From Agromyces aurantiacus (GTDB lineage Bacteria > Actinomycetota > Actinomycetes > Actinomycetales > Microbacteriaceae), in the NCBI RefSeq assembly GCF_016907355.1, contig NZ_JAFBBW010000001.1, positions 806,001 through 870,000 on the forward strand: a stretch of DNA of 64,000 nucleotides, given 5' to 3'. Shown here piece after piece: positions 10,209-18,619 of this stretch (its first letter is position 1; the number at the start of each line of letters is the position of its first letter). The notes beneath the pieces are model-generated. The model saw only the letters and a program-made list of their open reading frames with translations. It had not been told where the DNA came from and did not search any database. Made by a program: the position numbers and the translations under genes.

Positions 10209-10865
10209 TCAGACTACGTCGGCCGTCCCCGCGAGCCGCGCCGCAACGGCGGCGCGCAGGGTGCCGCCCGCGAGCCCGAGCGCCCAGTCCGTCATGTCGG
10301 CGACGACGTGCTGCTGCGCCGGGTGCACGGCAGCCGGCGCGCTGTTGACGTACGAGCCGGAACCGTCGACGGCGATGAGGATGCGGATGCAGGCGGTCTC
10401 GGCATCCTCGATGGGGAACCGGCCGGTTCGCATCCCGTCCCCGATGATCTCGATGAGGCGCGCCCGGTCGAGGGCGTCCTGCTCCTGCAGCGCGGCGTCG
10501 AGCGCCGGGCTGAAGCGGGCCAGATGGCGCGCGTTCAACCACAGCCGGGCGAGCGGCGTCGACGCACCGCTCTCGACATGGGCGATGAAGTGCGCCACCC
10601 GCTCGAGGGGCTCGCCGGACGTCGGGAAGAACTGCTCGCGCTCGCGGACCGCCGCCCGGACGAACGCCTCGATCACGAGGTCCTCTGCCGCGGGGAAGTA
10701 GTGGGTGATGAGGCCGGGGCGCACGCCGAGCCGGTCGGCGACCGCCCTCAGGGTGATGCGTTCGAGGCCGCTCTCGAGTGCGATCGCCGCCGCCTGCGAC
10801 ACGATCTCCTCCCGCCGCTCCTCGGGGCGCTTCCGGGTTCGCGCTGCTGCAGGACTTGACGTCAC
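10209..10865 (-). CDS. TetR-family transcriptional regulator
   Basis: A 218-residue repressor-type protein. The helix-turn-helix is at about residues 15-60 (EEIVSQAAAIALESGLERIT, then LRAVADRLGVRPGLITHYFP), and the C-terminal ligand domain follows. The start is GTG 10865, with TAGGCT (10873-10878) ending 7 bases upstream, so the mRNA is probably leaderless. The -10 box overlaps the CAATAG repeats in the divergent region, so the protein should control itself and the NCS1 permease-amidohydrolase operon opposite. The ligand is presumably the transported compound or its hydrolysis product (inference). Confidence 0.88.
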   Translation of the reverse strand: MTSSPAAARTRKRPEERREEIVSQAAAIALESGLERITLRAVADRLGVRPGLITHYFPAAEDLVIEAFVRAAVREREQFFPTSGEPLERVAHFIAHVESGASTPLARLWLNARHLARFSPALDAALQEQDALDRARLIEIIGDGMRTGRFPIEDAETACIRILIAVDGSGSYVNSAPAAVHPAQQHVVADMTDWALGLAGGTLRAAVAARLAGTADVV

Positions 10866-10875
10866 GGCTCCAAGC

Positions 10876-10920
10876 CTATTGAATGACTGACCAATAGTCC
10901 ATTGGGCATGTGACCAATAG
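10876..10920. promoter_or_regulatory. TetR operator region with repeated TGACCAATAG
   Basis: The decamer TGACCAATAG occurs twice in direct orientation (10888-10897 and 10911-10920, 23 bases start to start). CTATTG at 10876-10881 is the inverted form, and CCAAT-AGTCC-ATTGG (10891-10905) is a perfect dyad. This AT-rich cluster lies between the TetR start and the permease start and overlaps the TetR -10 box. Confidence 0.6.
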
Positions 10921-10947
10921 CAATGACGCTCCCGGAAAGGCACGCCA

Positions 10948-12390
10948 GTGACCCAGACCCCGCCCCAGATCGAGCCGCCGCTCGACGACTTCATCGACGC
11001 GCCGTCCCGACCCGAGACTCGTGGCATCGAACTCATCGGCGACTCCGAGCGCCACGGCAGAGCCCGCGACCTGTTCTTCGTGTGGGCCGCCCCCAACGTC
11101 AGCATCCTCAACCTGACCATCGGCGCCACCCTCATCCTGCTCGGACTCGAGGTCTGGCAGGCGATCGCGGTGATCGTCGCGTCGTCCCTGCTGTGGGTCT
11201 TCCCGGGCCTCATCGCGGGCAGCGGGCCGGCGTCAGGCACCTCGGGGTCCGTGGTGACACGAGCGATGTACGGCATCCTCGGCAACAAGCTGTTCGTGGC
11301 GTTCGTCGGCTGGTTCATCGGGGCCGTGTTCCTGTCGCTGACCTGGCTCGCGTCATCGTTCATGGGAGCCGACCTGCTGCGACGGCTGGGAATCGACGAC
11401 CCCGTCTGGGTGCCCATCGGCGTGACGGTCGTGGTCGCGACGATCACGATCCTCGTCGCCATCTTCGGTCACGGGCTCATCGTGCGGGCGTACTCCTACA
11501 TGGCCGCGGCCCTGTTCGTGATCTTCCTCGCGGTCGCCGGCTTCATCCTGCCGGCCGTCGACTGGCAGTACGCCGCGCCGGAGCCGCTCACCGGGGCAGC
11601 GCTCTGGTCGTCGCTCACCATCGGCTTCACGATCCTCGCATCGACCCCGCTCTCGTTCATCAACAGCCCCGACATCGCGCGCTACCTCCCGCGGTCGACC
11701 AAGCCGTCGCACATCGCCCTCGCGACCGGACTCGGCGGCGCCATCCCGTTCATCGTGTTCACGACCGTCGGCGTGCTGCTCGCGACCGGGCTGAACGGCG
11801 CGGCGTTCGAGGCGGGGCTGGATGTCGCCCTGCTCGACCTGCTGCCCGCCTGGCTCGGTCCCGTCCTCGTCATCGGCGTCGTGATCAACACGATCGCGCT
11901 GAACGCGATGACCACCTACACCTCGAGCATGGCCCTCCAGGCCATCGGGTTCCGGCTCCGTCGCATCCCGGCCGCGATCATCGTCGGCGTGGTCGGCACC
12001 GCGCTGACCATCCATCTCGTGCTGTCGTCGAGCCTCCTCGAGGCCGCGAACCTCATGCTCCAGTTCCTCGTCATCGTGTCGGGGCCCGCGATGGCCGTCT
12101 TCGTCGTCGACGTGCTCCTGCGCCGGTACGCCTACGACGGGGTGGAACTGTTCGACGACCACCCCGGCGGACGCTACTGGTACACGGGCGGATGGAGCAT
12201 TCCGGGCCTCGTCGCCCTGCTCGCGGGCGGCCTCACGACGGCGCTCTGCCTCGCGACCAGCGTGTGGGCCGGGCCGATCGCCGAGGCGACCGGCTACATC
12301 GACCTCTCCGTGCCGGTCGGCATGCTCGTCGCGGGCGTGCTCTACGCAGTCCTCCTGCGCACGCCGCTCGGCAAGGAGGGCCGCCCGTGA
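10948..12390 (+). CDS. NCS1-family nucleobase/hydantoin permease
   Basis: A 480-residue transporter of the purine-cytosine permease family with about 12 membrane helices. The conserved start FFVWAAPNVSILNLTIGATL, the TSGSVVTRAMYGILGNK motif after helix 2, and SFINSPDIARYLPRSTKPSHIA in the middle are typical NCS1 features. GTG 10948 follows GGAAAGG by 7 bases. Family members import cytosine, purines, allantoin, hydantoins or thiamine with protons or sodium. The overlapping amidohydrolase gene suggests a cyclic amide or nucleobase as substrate (inference). Expression is probably controlled by the divergent TetR protein. Confidence 0.88.
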   Translation: MTQTPPQIEPPLDDFIDAPSRPETRGIELIGDSERHGRARDLFFVWAAPNVSILNLTIGATLILLGLEVWQAIAVIVASSLLWVFPGLIAGSGPASGTSGSVVTRAMYGILGNKLFVAFVGWFIGAVFLSLTWLASSFMGADLLRRLGIDDPVWVPIGVTVVVATITILVAIFGHGLIVRAYSYMAAALFVIFLAVAGFILPAVDWQYAAPEPLTGAALWSSLTIGFTILASTPLSFINSPDIARYLPRSTKPSHIALATGLGGAIPFIVFTTVGVLLATGLNGAAFEAGLDVALLDLLPAWLGPVLVIGVVINTIALNAMTTYTSSMALQAIGFRLRRIPAAIIVGVVGTALTIHLVLSSSLLEAANLMLQFLVIVSGPAMAVFVVDVLLRRYAYDGVELFDDHPGGRYWYTGGWSIPGLVALLAGGLTTALCLATSVWAGPIAEATGYIDLSVPVGMLVAGVLYAVLLRTPLGKEGRP

Positions 12391-13997
12391 TCACCCTGTA
12401 CGCCAACGCACGCGTCTTCACCGCCGATCCCGACCCGCACCGCGCCTGGGCGGAGTCGTTCGCGGTTCGCGACGACACCATCGTCTTCGTGGGCGACCGC
12501 GACCAGGCACCGGATGCCGACGCGACGGTCGACCTGCAGGGCCGGCTGGTGCTGCCCGGCATCACCGACGCGCACACGCACCTGCTCATGATGGGGGCCG
12601 CGCTCGGGCAGGTTCCACTGACGGATGCCCGTTCCCTCGACGAGATCCAGGCCCGGCTCCGCCGCGCGCGCGAGGAGAACCCCGACGCGGTCGTGCTCCG
12701 CGGACGCGGCTGGCTCTTCGACTCGGTGCCCGGCGGCGCGCCGACGGCCGCGATGATCGACGCCGCCGTGCCCGACATCCCGGTCTACCTCGACGCGAAC
12801 GACTACCACTCCTGCTGGGTCAACTCCGCCGCGCTCGCCGAGCTCGGGATCACGCGCGACACGGCCGACCCGATCGGCGGTTCGATCGCACGCGACGAGC
12901 ACGGCGAGGCGACCGGGTTGCTCTACGAGACGGCGGCGGTGCAGTACGCGTGGGCGCAGCGCGACGCGGCGACGACCGACGATGCCCGCGATGCGGACGT
13001 CGAGCGCGCGATCGACGCCTACCTCGCCAGCGGCGTCACCGGCGTCGTCGACATGGCCTTCGACGAGCACGGCCTCGCTGCGTTCGAGCGCGCTCGGGTT
13101 CGTCGCGGCGGGGAACTGCCCATTCGCGTCGCGGCGCACTGGCTCATCACCAACACCGGCGACGACGCCGCGAACCTCGCCCAGGTCGCCCGTGCGGCCG
13201 AGCTCGCCGGCGCGGAGTCGACGCCCTGGCTGCGCGTGGTGGGCATCAAGCTCATCCTCGACGGCACGATCGACGCGTGCACCGCCGCCCTGCGCCATCC
13301 GTACGCCGACGGCACGAACGCCGACCCGATCTGGCCGCGCGAACGGCTCGAACCCGTGGTCGCCGCCGCCGACGCGGCCGGGTTGCAGGTCGCGCAGCAC
13401 GCGATCGGCGACTTCGCGGTCGACCTCGCGCTCGCCGCCATCGAGCACGCGATCGACGTGAACGGCGAGCGCGAACGGCGGCACCGCATCGAGCACCTCG
13501 AGTACGCCGCGCCCGGTACGGCCGAGCGGATGGCGCGACTCGGCGTGACCGCGTCGATGCAACCGGTGCACGCCGACCCGGCGATCTTCGCGAACTGGGC
13601 CGAGATGCTGGGCGACCACCGTGTCGAGCGCGCGTTCCCGTGGCCCGAGTACGAGGAGGCGGGGGCGCTTCTCGCCTTCTCCACCGACGCGCCGACCGCG
13701 CCGCACGCCGCCCTGGCGAACCTGTACGTCGCATCGACGCGCGCGTCGGCGCTCGATCCGTCGGTGCCGGCGACGCATCCGCAGTACGCCCTGCCCCTGG
13801 ACCGCGCGCTCGGCCACGCGACGCGCGATGCCGCGGCATCCGTCGGCGACGGCGACTGGCGCGGCCGGATCGCGCCGGGCTTCGCGGCCGACGTGGTGGT
13901 GCTGGATGCCGATCCGTTCGAGGGCGGTCCGCGCTCGCTCCTGGAGACGCGGGTCGTGGAGACGATCGTCGCCGGCCGATCCCGTCACCGTCGCTGA
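12387..13997 (+). CDS. Amidohydrolase 3 family (YtcJ-like) metal-dependent hydrolase
   Basis: A 536-residue enzyme. GTG 12387 overlaps the permease stop as GTGA, with AAGGAGGG 6 bases upstream. Metal-binding and family motifs: DAHTHL near residue 60, the long insertion with NDYHSCWVNSAAL, IKLILDGTIDACTAAL, HAIGD, HRIEHLEY, and the late metal ligand in FSTDAP. The C-terminus has the composite-barrel ending GRIAPGFAADVVVLDADPF. YtcJ-like proteins hydrolyse amides or cyclic ureas, but few have known substrates. Being coupled to an NCS1 permease, it probably hydrolyses the imported compound in the cytosol. Confidence 0.85.
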   Translation: MITLYANARVFTADPDPHRAWAESFAVRDDTIVFVGDRDQAPDADATVDLQGRLVLPGITDAHTHLLMMGAALGQVPLTDARSLDEIQARLRRAREENPDAVVLRGRGWLFDSVPGGAPTAAMIDAAVPDIPVYLDANDYHSCWVNSAALAELGITRDTADPIGGSIARDEHGEATGLLYETAAVQYAWAQRDAATTDDARDADVERAIDAYLASGVTGVVDMAFDEHGLAAFERARVRRGGELPIRVAAHWLITNTGDDAANLAQVARAAELAGAESTPWLRVVGIKLILDGTIDACTAALRHPYADGTNADPIWPRERLEPVVAAADAAGLQVAQHAIGDFAVDLALAAIEHAIDVNGERERRHRIEHLEYAAPGTAERMARLGVTASMQPVHADPAIFANWAEMLGDHRVERAFPWPEYEEAGALLAFSTDAPTAPHAALANLYVASTRASALDPSVPATHPQYALPLDRALGHATRDAAASVGDGDWRGRIAPGFAADVVVLDADPFEGGPRSLLETRVVETIVAGRSRHRR

Positions 13998-14012
13998 GCG
14001 CGCGGGAGGACG

Positions 14013-14050
14013 ACCGAGGGGGTCGCGCCGATCGGCGCGATCCCCTCGGT
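14013..14050. terminator. Bidirectional terminator hairpin
   Basis: A 38-base near-perfect palindrome (arms 14013-14031 and 14032-14050, one G-U pair) fills the gap between the convergent amidohydrolase and acyl-CoA dehydrogenase genes. Effective loop is about 4 bases. No long T-run is visible, which is usual in such high-GC genomes. Confidence 0.85.
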
Positions 14051-14061
14051 GTCGGTGCAGG

Positions 14062-15858
14062 TCAGACGCGCGCCGGCCGCCGTGTCACGTCGCCGAGCGC
14101 GTCGGCGTCGAGCGCGAACAGGTCGCGCGATCCGCCTGTGGCGGCGCCGACGAGACCGGATGCCGCGGGCAGCAGCTGCTCGGCGTAGAAGCGGGCCAGC
14201 GGCAACTGCGACTCGGCGATGGCATCGCCGTCGAGGTCGCGTGCGGCGAGCGCCGACTTCGCGAGCAGCCAGCCGCCGACGACGAGCCCCCAGATGCGCA
14301 GGTACGGGCTGGAGCCCGCGAGCACCGAGTTCGGGTCGGCGGCGCCGGTGCGCAGCATCCACCCGGTCGTCTGCTCGAGCACGTCGAGCCCCGACGCGAG
14401 CTGGGTGCGGATCGACGCGAACTCGTCGCCCGCGGCCGCCAGCTCCCCGTCGAGCTCGCGCATGGTGCCGATGAACTCGAGGAACGACGCGCCGCCGCGC
14501 ACGCCGAGCTTGCGGCCCACGAGGTCGGCCGCCTGGATGCCATTGGTGCCCTCGTAGATCGCGGCGATGCGCACGTCGCGGTAGTGCTGGGCGGCGCCGG
14601 TCTCCTCGATGAAGCCCATGCCGCCGTGGATCTGCAGCGCGAGCGACGTGAGCTCGTTGCCGAGGTCGGTGCCGAACGCCTTGCAGATCGGGGTGAGCAG
14701 GCCCACGATCTCGTCGGCGCGAGCGCGGGTCGCGGCATCGGGGTGGTGGGTGGAGATGTCGACGTAGACGGCGTTCAGCAGCATCATGCGGCGCAGCGCG
14801 GCGATGTACGCCTTCTGCGTCACCAGCATGCGGCGAACGTCGGGGAAGTCGATGATGGGCGAGTCCTGGGTGGCGCCGATCGCGCGACCCTGGATGCGCT
14901 CCGTCGCGTACTCGAGCGACTGCTGGTACGCACGCTCGGCCACCGCGAGGCCCTGCGTGCCCACCGAGAGCCGCGCGCTGTTCATCATCACGAACATGAT
15001 GCGCATGCCCATGTTCTCCTCGCCGATGAGGTAGCCCGTGGCGTCCTCGTACGAGAGCACGCAGGTGGGCGAGCCGTGGATGCCCATCTTGTGCTCGACG
15101 CCGAGCGTGTGCACGCCGTTGCGCTCGCCGAGCGTGCCGTCGTCGTTCATGAGGTACTTGGGCACGATGAAGCACGAGATGCCCTTGGTGCCGGCGGGCG
15201 CGTCGGGCGTGCGGGCGAGGACGAGGTGCACGATCTGCCGGCTCAGGTCGTGGTCGCCGAACGTGATGTAGATCTTCTGGCCGGTGATGCCGTAGGTGCC
15301 GTCGGGCCGCTTGACGGCCCTCGTCGTCAGCGCGCCCACGTCGGAGCCGGCGTGCGGCTCGGTGAGGTTCATCGTGCCGGCCCACTCGCCGGTCACCATC
15401 TTCGGGAGCCAGGCCTGCTTCTGCTCGTCGCTCCCGTAGTGCAGGAGCGCCTCGATCGCGCCCTGCGTGAGCAGGGGAGCGAGGGAGAAGGCCATGTTGG
15501 CCTCCATCATGAGCTCCTGGATGGCGAGGCCGACGGTGCGCGGGAATCCGCCGCCGCCGAACTCCTCGGGCAGGGGGACCGACCCCCAGCCCGCGTCGAC
15601 GTACGCGGAGTAGGCCTCGACGAAGCCCGTGGGCGTGGTCACGGTGCCGTCGGCGTTCAGGCGGGCGCCCTCGAGGTCGCCGGCCCGGTTGGTGGGAGCG
15701 ACCGCTTCGGCCATGAAGCTGCCCACCTCCTCCAGGATCTCGGTGACCGTGTCGAAGTCGGCGTGTTCGAAGCCCGGGAGCTCGGCGACCTGGTCGTAGC
15801 CCACGACATGCTTCAGTGCATATGCGAGGTCGGCGACGGGCGGACGGAAATCAGTCAT
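14062..15858 (-). CDS. Acyl-CoA dehydrogenase (long form with C-terminal extension)
   Basis: A 598-residue FAD enzyme that oxidises acyl-CoA to the trans-2-enoyl form. Domains in order: an N-terminal helical cap, the ACAD N domain, the FAD-binding middle domain (MNLTEPHAGSDVG, then GQKIYITFGDHDL), the C-terminal catalytic bundle (IYEGTNGIQAADLVGRKL), and a DUF-type tail of about 130 residues found in fatty-acid AcdA/FadE5-like enzymes. ATG 15858 lacks a ribosome-binding site; TACCCT at 15865-15870 is 6 bases upstream, so the message is probably leaderless. No electron-transfer flavoprotein gene is close, and the gene stands alone. Chain-length preference cannot be read. Confidence 0.9.
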   Translation of the reverse strand: MTDFRPPVADLAYALKHVVGYDQVAELPGFEHADFDTVTEILEEVGSFMAEAVAPTNRAGDLEGARLNADGTVTTPTGFVEAYSAYVDAGWGSVPLPEEFGGGGFPRTVGLAIQELMMEANMAFSLAPLLTQGAIEALLHYGSDEQKQAWLPKMVTGEWAGTMNLTEPHAGSDVGALTTRAVKRPDGTYGITGQKIYITFGDHDLSRQIVHLVLARTPDAPAGTKGISCFIVPKYLMNDDGTLGERNGVHTLGVEHKMGIHGSPTCVLSYEDATGYLIGEENMGMRIMFVMMNSARLSVGTQGLAVAERAYQQSLEYATERIQGRAIGATQDSPIIDFPDVRRMLVTQKAYIAALRRMMLLNAVYVDISTHHPDAATRARADEIVGLLTPICKAFGTDLGNELTSLALQIHGGMGFIEETGAAQHYRDVRIAAIYEGTNGIQAADLVGRKLGVRGGASFLEFIGTMRELDGELAAAGDEFASIRTQLASGLDVLEQTTGWMLRTGAADPNSVLAGSSPYLRIWGLVVGGWLLAKSALAARDLDGDAIAESQLPLARFYAEQLLPAASGLVGAATGGSRDLFALDADALGDVTRRPARV

Positions 15859-16047
15859 GTTGGGAGGGTAGACCCGGGTCTCGGGGCCTGCTCCGACATT
15901 CGTCGCCATCGACGACGCGGGTCGGCCGGAGCGGCGCCGCGGTTGTGGCATCCGGCAATCAGGCGCGCGCCAGTGCGCGACGAGGGCGTCCGACCCGATG
16001 CGCGAATGCCCCCTGTTCGGGCCTCACGGACGGCGGGCATCGAGATC

Positions 16048-16053
16048 TACAAT
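16048..16053 (+). promoter_or_regulatory. Putative -10 box for the orphan hydrolase-like gene
   Basis: TACAAT is the best -10 hexamer in the 251-base gap between the divergent acyl-CoA dehydrogenase and the next gene, about 57 bases before ATG 16110. No clear -35 box is seen. The rest of the gap holds nothing I recognise. Confidence 0.4.
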
Positions 16054-16109
16054 CCGCACGTGCGAGCCCTGCGCGACTTCGTGGGATACCGCACATGGGG
16101 GTATCGGAC

Positions 16110-16928
16110 ATGACTCCGGAGGAGCATGCGCGGGCGTTCGCGCGACGTTTTCCGAGATTCGTCAACAACGACGGGACGCAGGAGACCTGGGATCAGAAGT
16201 GCGGGTCCCTGGTCTTCCGGTACATCGATCGTGAATTCCAGTGGGCGCAGCAGCCGGTCTCGGATATCAGCAGCGCCCGACGGGCCGCCAACGGCTCCGG
16301 CACGCTGAACCTCGACGCGGCTGCGGCCCCGCCGCTGGCGTTCCATTTCTGGGACATCGCGGGCATCGACAACGGCCACGTCGGTGTCGGGATGACGCAG
16401 GGCGGCGGGAAGCTCTTCATGGCCAACGCGTCGGTGTCGGAGGACCTCGGGGACGCCATCGGGTTCGCCTCGGTCGACCACTACACGCAGGCGAAGGCTC
16501 CCCGGGCGACCTACCTCGGCTGGGCGACGAACTACGCCGGGGGCCGTCCCAATGCGAGCGTGGCCGCAGCCAGCAACGTCAAGGAGAAGGAGTACCCGAT
16601 GTTCTCCATCATTCCGTTGGTCAACCAGGGGATCTGGGCGCAGTCCACCGTCACCGGGCGCCGGACGCACATCGGCACCCCGTATCACCTCAGGCTGCTC
16701 CAGCGCATGCGGGACAACGATGGCAGCGACGCGATGCTGCCCGCCGAGCTCGACATCGTGCGCGGGTACCTCGAAGCGATCGGCCCCGATACGCTCGACG
16801 CGATCTCGGCCAACGAGCTCATCGAGGAGTTCCGGCCCGAATTCGACAAGCTCGGGGCAGTCGACCAGACCACCCCGCTCGACCTCGATGAGGAGTTCGC
16901 GTCGCGCGTCAGGTCGCGCAAGCGGTGA
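16110..16928 (+). CDS. Orphan protein with NlpC/P60- or CHAP-like Cys/His pattern
   Basis: A 272-residue protein I do not recognise with confidence. Residue C31 (QKCGSLVFRY) followed by H90 (IDNGHVGVGM) and a Phe/Trp-rich strand between them (PPLAFHFWDI) resembles the catalytic Cys and His of NlpC/P60 or CHAP cell-wall hydrolases, with the spacing of those folds. There is no signal peptide. The last 100 residues are helical and charged with no domain seen. Its codons are less GC3-biased than its neighbours, which hints at acquisition, perhaps from a phage lysin. ATG 16110 was preferred; ATG 16095 in frame adds five residues. Confidence 0.6.
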   Translation: MTPEEHARAFARRFPRFVNNDGTQETWDQKCGSLVFRYIDREFQWAQQPVSDISSARRAANGSGTLNLDAAAAPPLAFHFWDIAGIDNGHVGVGMTQGGGKLFMANASVSEDLGDAIGFASVDHYTQAKAPRATYLGWATNYAGGRPNASVAAASNVKEKEYPMFSIIPLVNQGIWAQSTVTGRRTHIGTPYHLRLLQRMRDNDGSDAMLPAELDIVRGYLEAIGPDTLDAISANELIEEFRPEFDKLGAVDQTTPLDLDEEFASRVRSRKR

Positions 16929-17110
16929 TGCGCTTCGCCTGACCTCGCGGCGAGCTCGCGTATCGGAGCGGCATCCGCGTCGCCGACGCGTGGACGTAGG
17001 TGGCCGAGGGCGCTGAGTCCGCGCGGAAGCCGGGCGGGAATGCCTGACGCGCGAGCGCGTTGGCTCTGAAGGGGCGCCCGCTTCGAAGGGCGGTCCGGCG
17101 AGGAGGACGC

Positions 17111-18562
17111 GTGACCGAGCAGACCGCGGTGGGATTGCGCTCGGAACGCGGGCCGGTGCTGATGGCCCTGATGCTGTGCACCGGGCTCGTGGCGATCGAG
17201 GCCACCATCCTCGCGACGGCCGTGCCGTCGATCGTGGCCGACATCGGCGGGTTCGCGCAGTTCCCGTGGCTGTTCTCAATCTACCTGCTCGCGCAGGCCG
17301 TCTCGGTGCCGGTCTACTCGAAGCTCGCCGACACGGTCGGCCGGAAGCCCATCATCCTCGTCGGCATCGGCGCGTTCTTGGTCGGCTCGATCCTCGCGGG
17401 CTTCGCGTGGGACATGACCTCGCTCATCGTCTTCCGCGCGATCCAGGGCCTCGGCGCGGGCGCCGTGCTCCCGGTCTCGATCACCATCACGGGCGACATC
17501 TACACCGTGCGGGAGCGGGCGCGCGTGCAGGGGTACATCGCGAGCGTGTGGGCCGCGTCATCCGTCATCGGGCCCTCGCTCGGCGGACTCTTCGCCGAGT
17601 TCCTCTCGTGGCGCTGGATCTTCTTCGTCAACATCCCGCTGAGCATCCTCGCGGCGTGGATGCTGATCCGGAGCTATCACGAGAACGTGGAGCGGAAGTC
17701 GCACCGCATCGACCTCGCGGGCGCCGCGGTGCTCACCGTCGGGGCCACGCTCCTCATCCTCGCGGTGCTCGAGGGCGGGCAGGCGTGGGCGTGGAACTCG
17801 TGGCAGAGCCTCGGCGCGTTCGCGCTCGCGGGCCTGCTCCTCGTCGCGTTCATCCTCATCGAGCGTCGGGCCGCCGAGCCCGTGCTGCCGCTCTGGGTGT
17901 TCTCGCGCCGGCTCATCGTCACGACCTCGCTCATCTCGCTCGGCGTCGGAGCGGTGCTCATCGGGCTGACCTCGTACGTGCCGACCTTCCTCGAGGTGTC
18001 GGCCGGAGCGAGCCCGATCGTCTCGGGCCTCGCGGTCGCGGCCCTCACCCTCGGCTGGCCGATCTCGGCCTCGCAGTCCGGGCGCCTCTACCTGCGCATC
18101 GGCTTCCGCAACACGGCCTTCGTCGGGCTCGCCTTCGCCGTGGCCGGTGCAGTCGGGCTCGTCGCCGCGTCGATGGTGCCGAACCCGATCACGACGGCGA
18201 TCGCGTGCTTCGTGATCGGCCTCGGGCTCGGCCTCGTCGCCTCGCCGACGCTCATCGCGGCGCAGTCCTCGGTGCCGTGGGAGGAGCGGGGCGTCGTGAC
18301 GGGCGCGAACATGTTCCTGCGGTCGATGGGCAGCGCCGTCGGCGTCGCCGTCTTCGGCGCCGTCGCCAACGGCGTGATCGCACGCTCGGGCCTCGGCGCT
18401 CACTCGGCCGACGCGATCCAGGCCGCCTCGACGGCCGTGTTCGTCGGCGTGGTGATCGCCGCGATCGCGACGATCGGCGGCGCCGTGGCGATGCCGCGCG
18501 GGCGGGTCGACGACATCGAGCACCGGCCGGCCGAGGAGACGGAGCCGGCGGCCGCGAGCTGA
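17111..18562 (+). CDS. DHA2-family (EmrB/QacA-type) MFS multidrug efflux transporter
   Basis: A 483-residue, about 14-helix drug:proton antiporter. GTG 17111 is 4 bases after AGGAGG. Motif A between helices 2 and 3 reads YSKLADTVGRKP, the antiporter motif C near helix 5 is SVIGPSLGG, and the acid residue of motif D1 is present at the N-terminus (ALMLCTGLVAIEATIL). It would export lipophilic cations or other drugs using the proton gradient. It is a single gene with no adjacent TetR or MarR regulator. A hairpin immediately follows the stop. Confidence 0.88.
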   Translation: MTEQTAVGLRSERGPVLMALMLCTGLVAIEATILATAVPSIVADIGGFAQFPWLFSIYLLAQAVSVPVYSKLADTVGRKPIILVGIGAFLVGSILAGFAWDMTSLIVFRAIQGLGAGAVLPVSITITGDIYTVRERARVQGYIASVWAASSVIGPSLGGLFAEFLSWRWIFFVNIPLSILAAWMLIRSYHENVERKSHRIDLAGAAVLTVGATLLILAVLEGGQAWAWNSWQSLGAFALAGLLLVAFILIERRAAEPVLPLWVFSRRLIVTTSLISLGVGAVLIGLTSYVPTFLEVSAGASPIVSGLAVAALTLGWPISASQSGRLYLRIGFRNTAFVGLAFAVAGAVGLVAASMVPNPITTAIACFVIGLGLGLVASPTLIAAQSSVPWEERGVVTGANMFLRSMGSAVGVAVFGAVANGVIARSGLGAHSADAIQAASTAVFVGVVIAAIATIGGAVAMPRGRVDDIEHRPAEETEPAAAS

Positions 18563-18566
18563 ATGC

Positions 18567-18602
18567 GCGAACGCCCCCGGCCGGGCGGCTGGAGGCGTTC
18601 GC
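18567..18602. terminator. Hairpin between convergent efflux pump and cyanophycinase genes
   Basis: GCGAACGCC (18567-18575) pairs exactly with GGCGTTCGC (18594-18602) around an 18-base GC-rich centre that can pair further. It occupies the 57-base gap between two convergent stops and probably ends transcription from both sides. Confidence 0.75.
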
Positions 18603-18619
18603 GTTCGACGCGGCAGGGA

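Noticed and set aside
16095..16928. Prophage remnant around the lysin-like orphan gene
   Set aside because: No integrase, structural or other phage genes and no attachment-site repeats are seen on either side.
16976..16990. Palindrome CGCGTCGCCGACGCG as a terminator
   Set aside because: A one-base loop cannot form a stable RNA hairpin of this kind, and the position has no other support.
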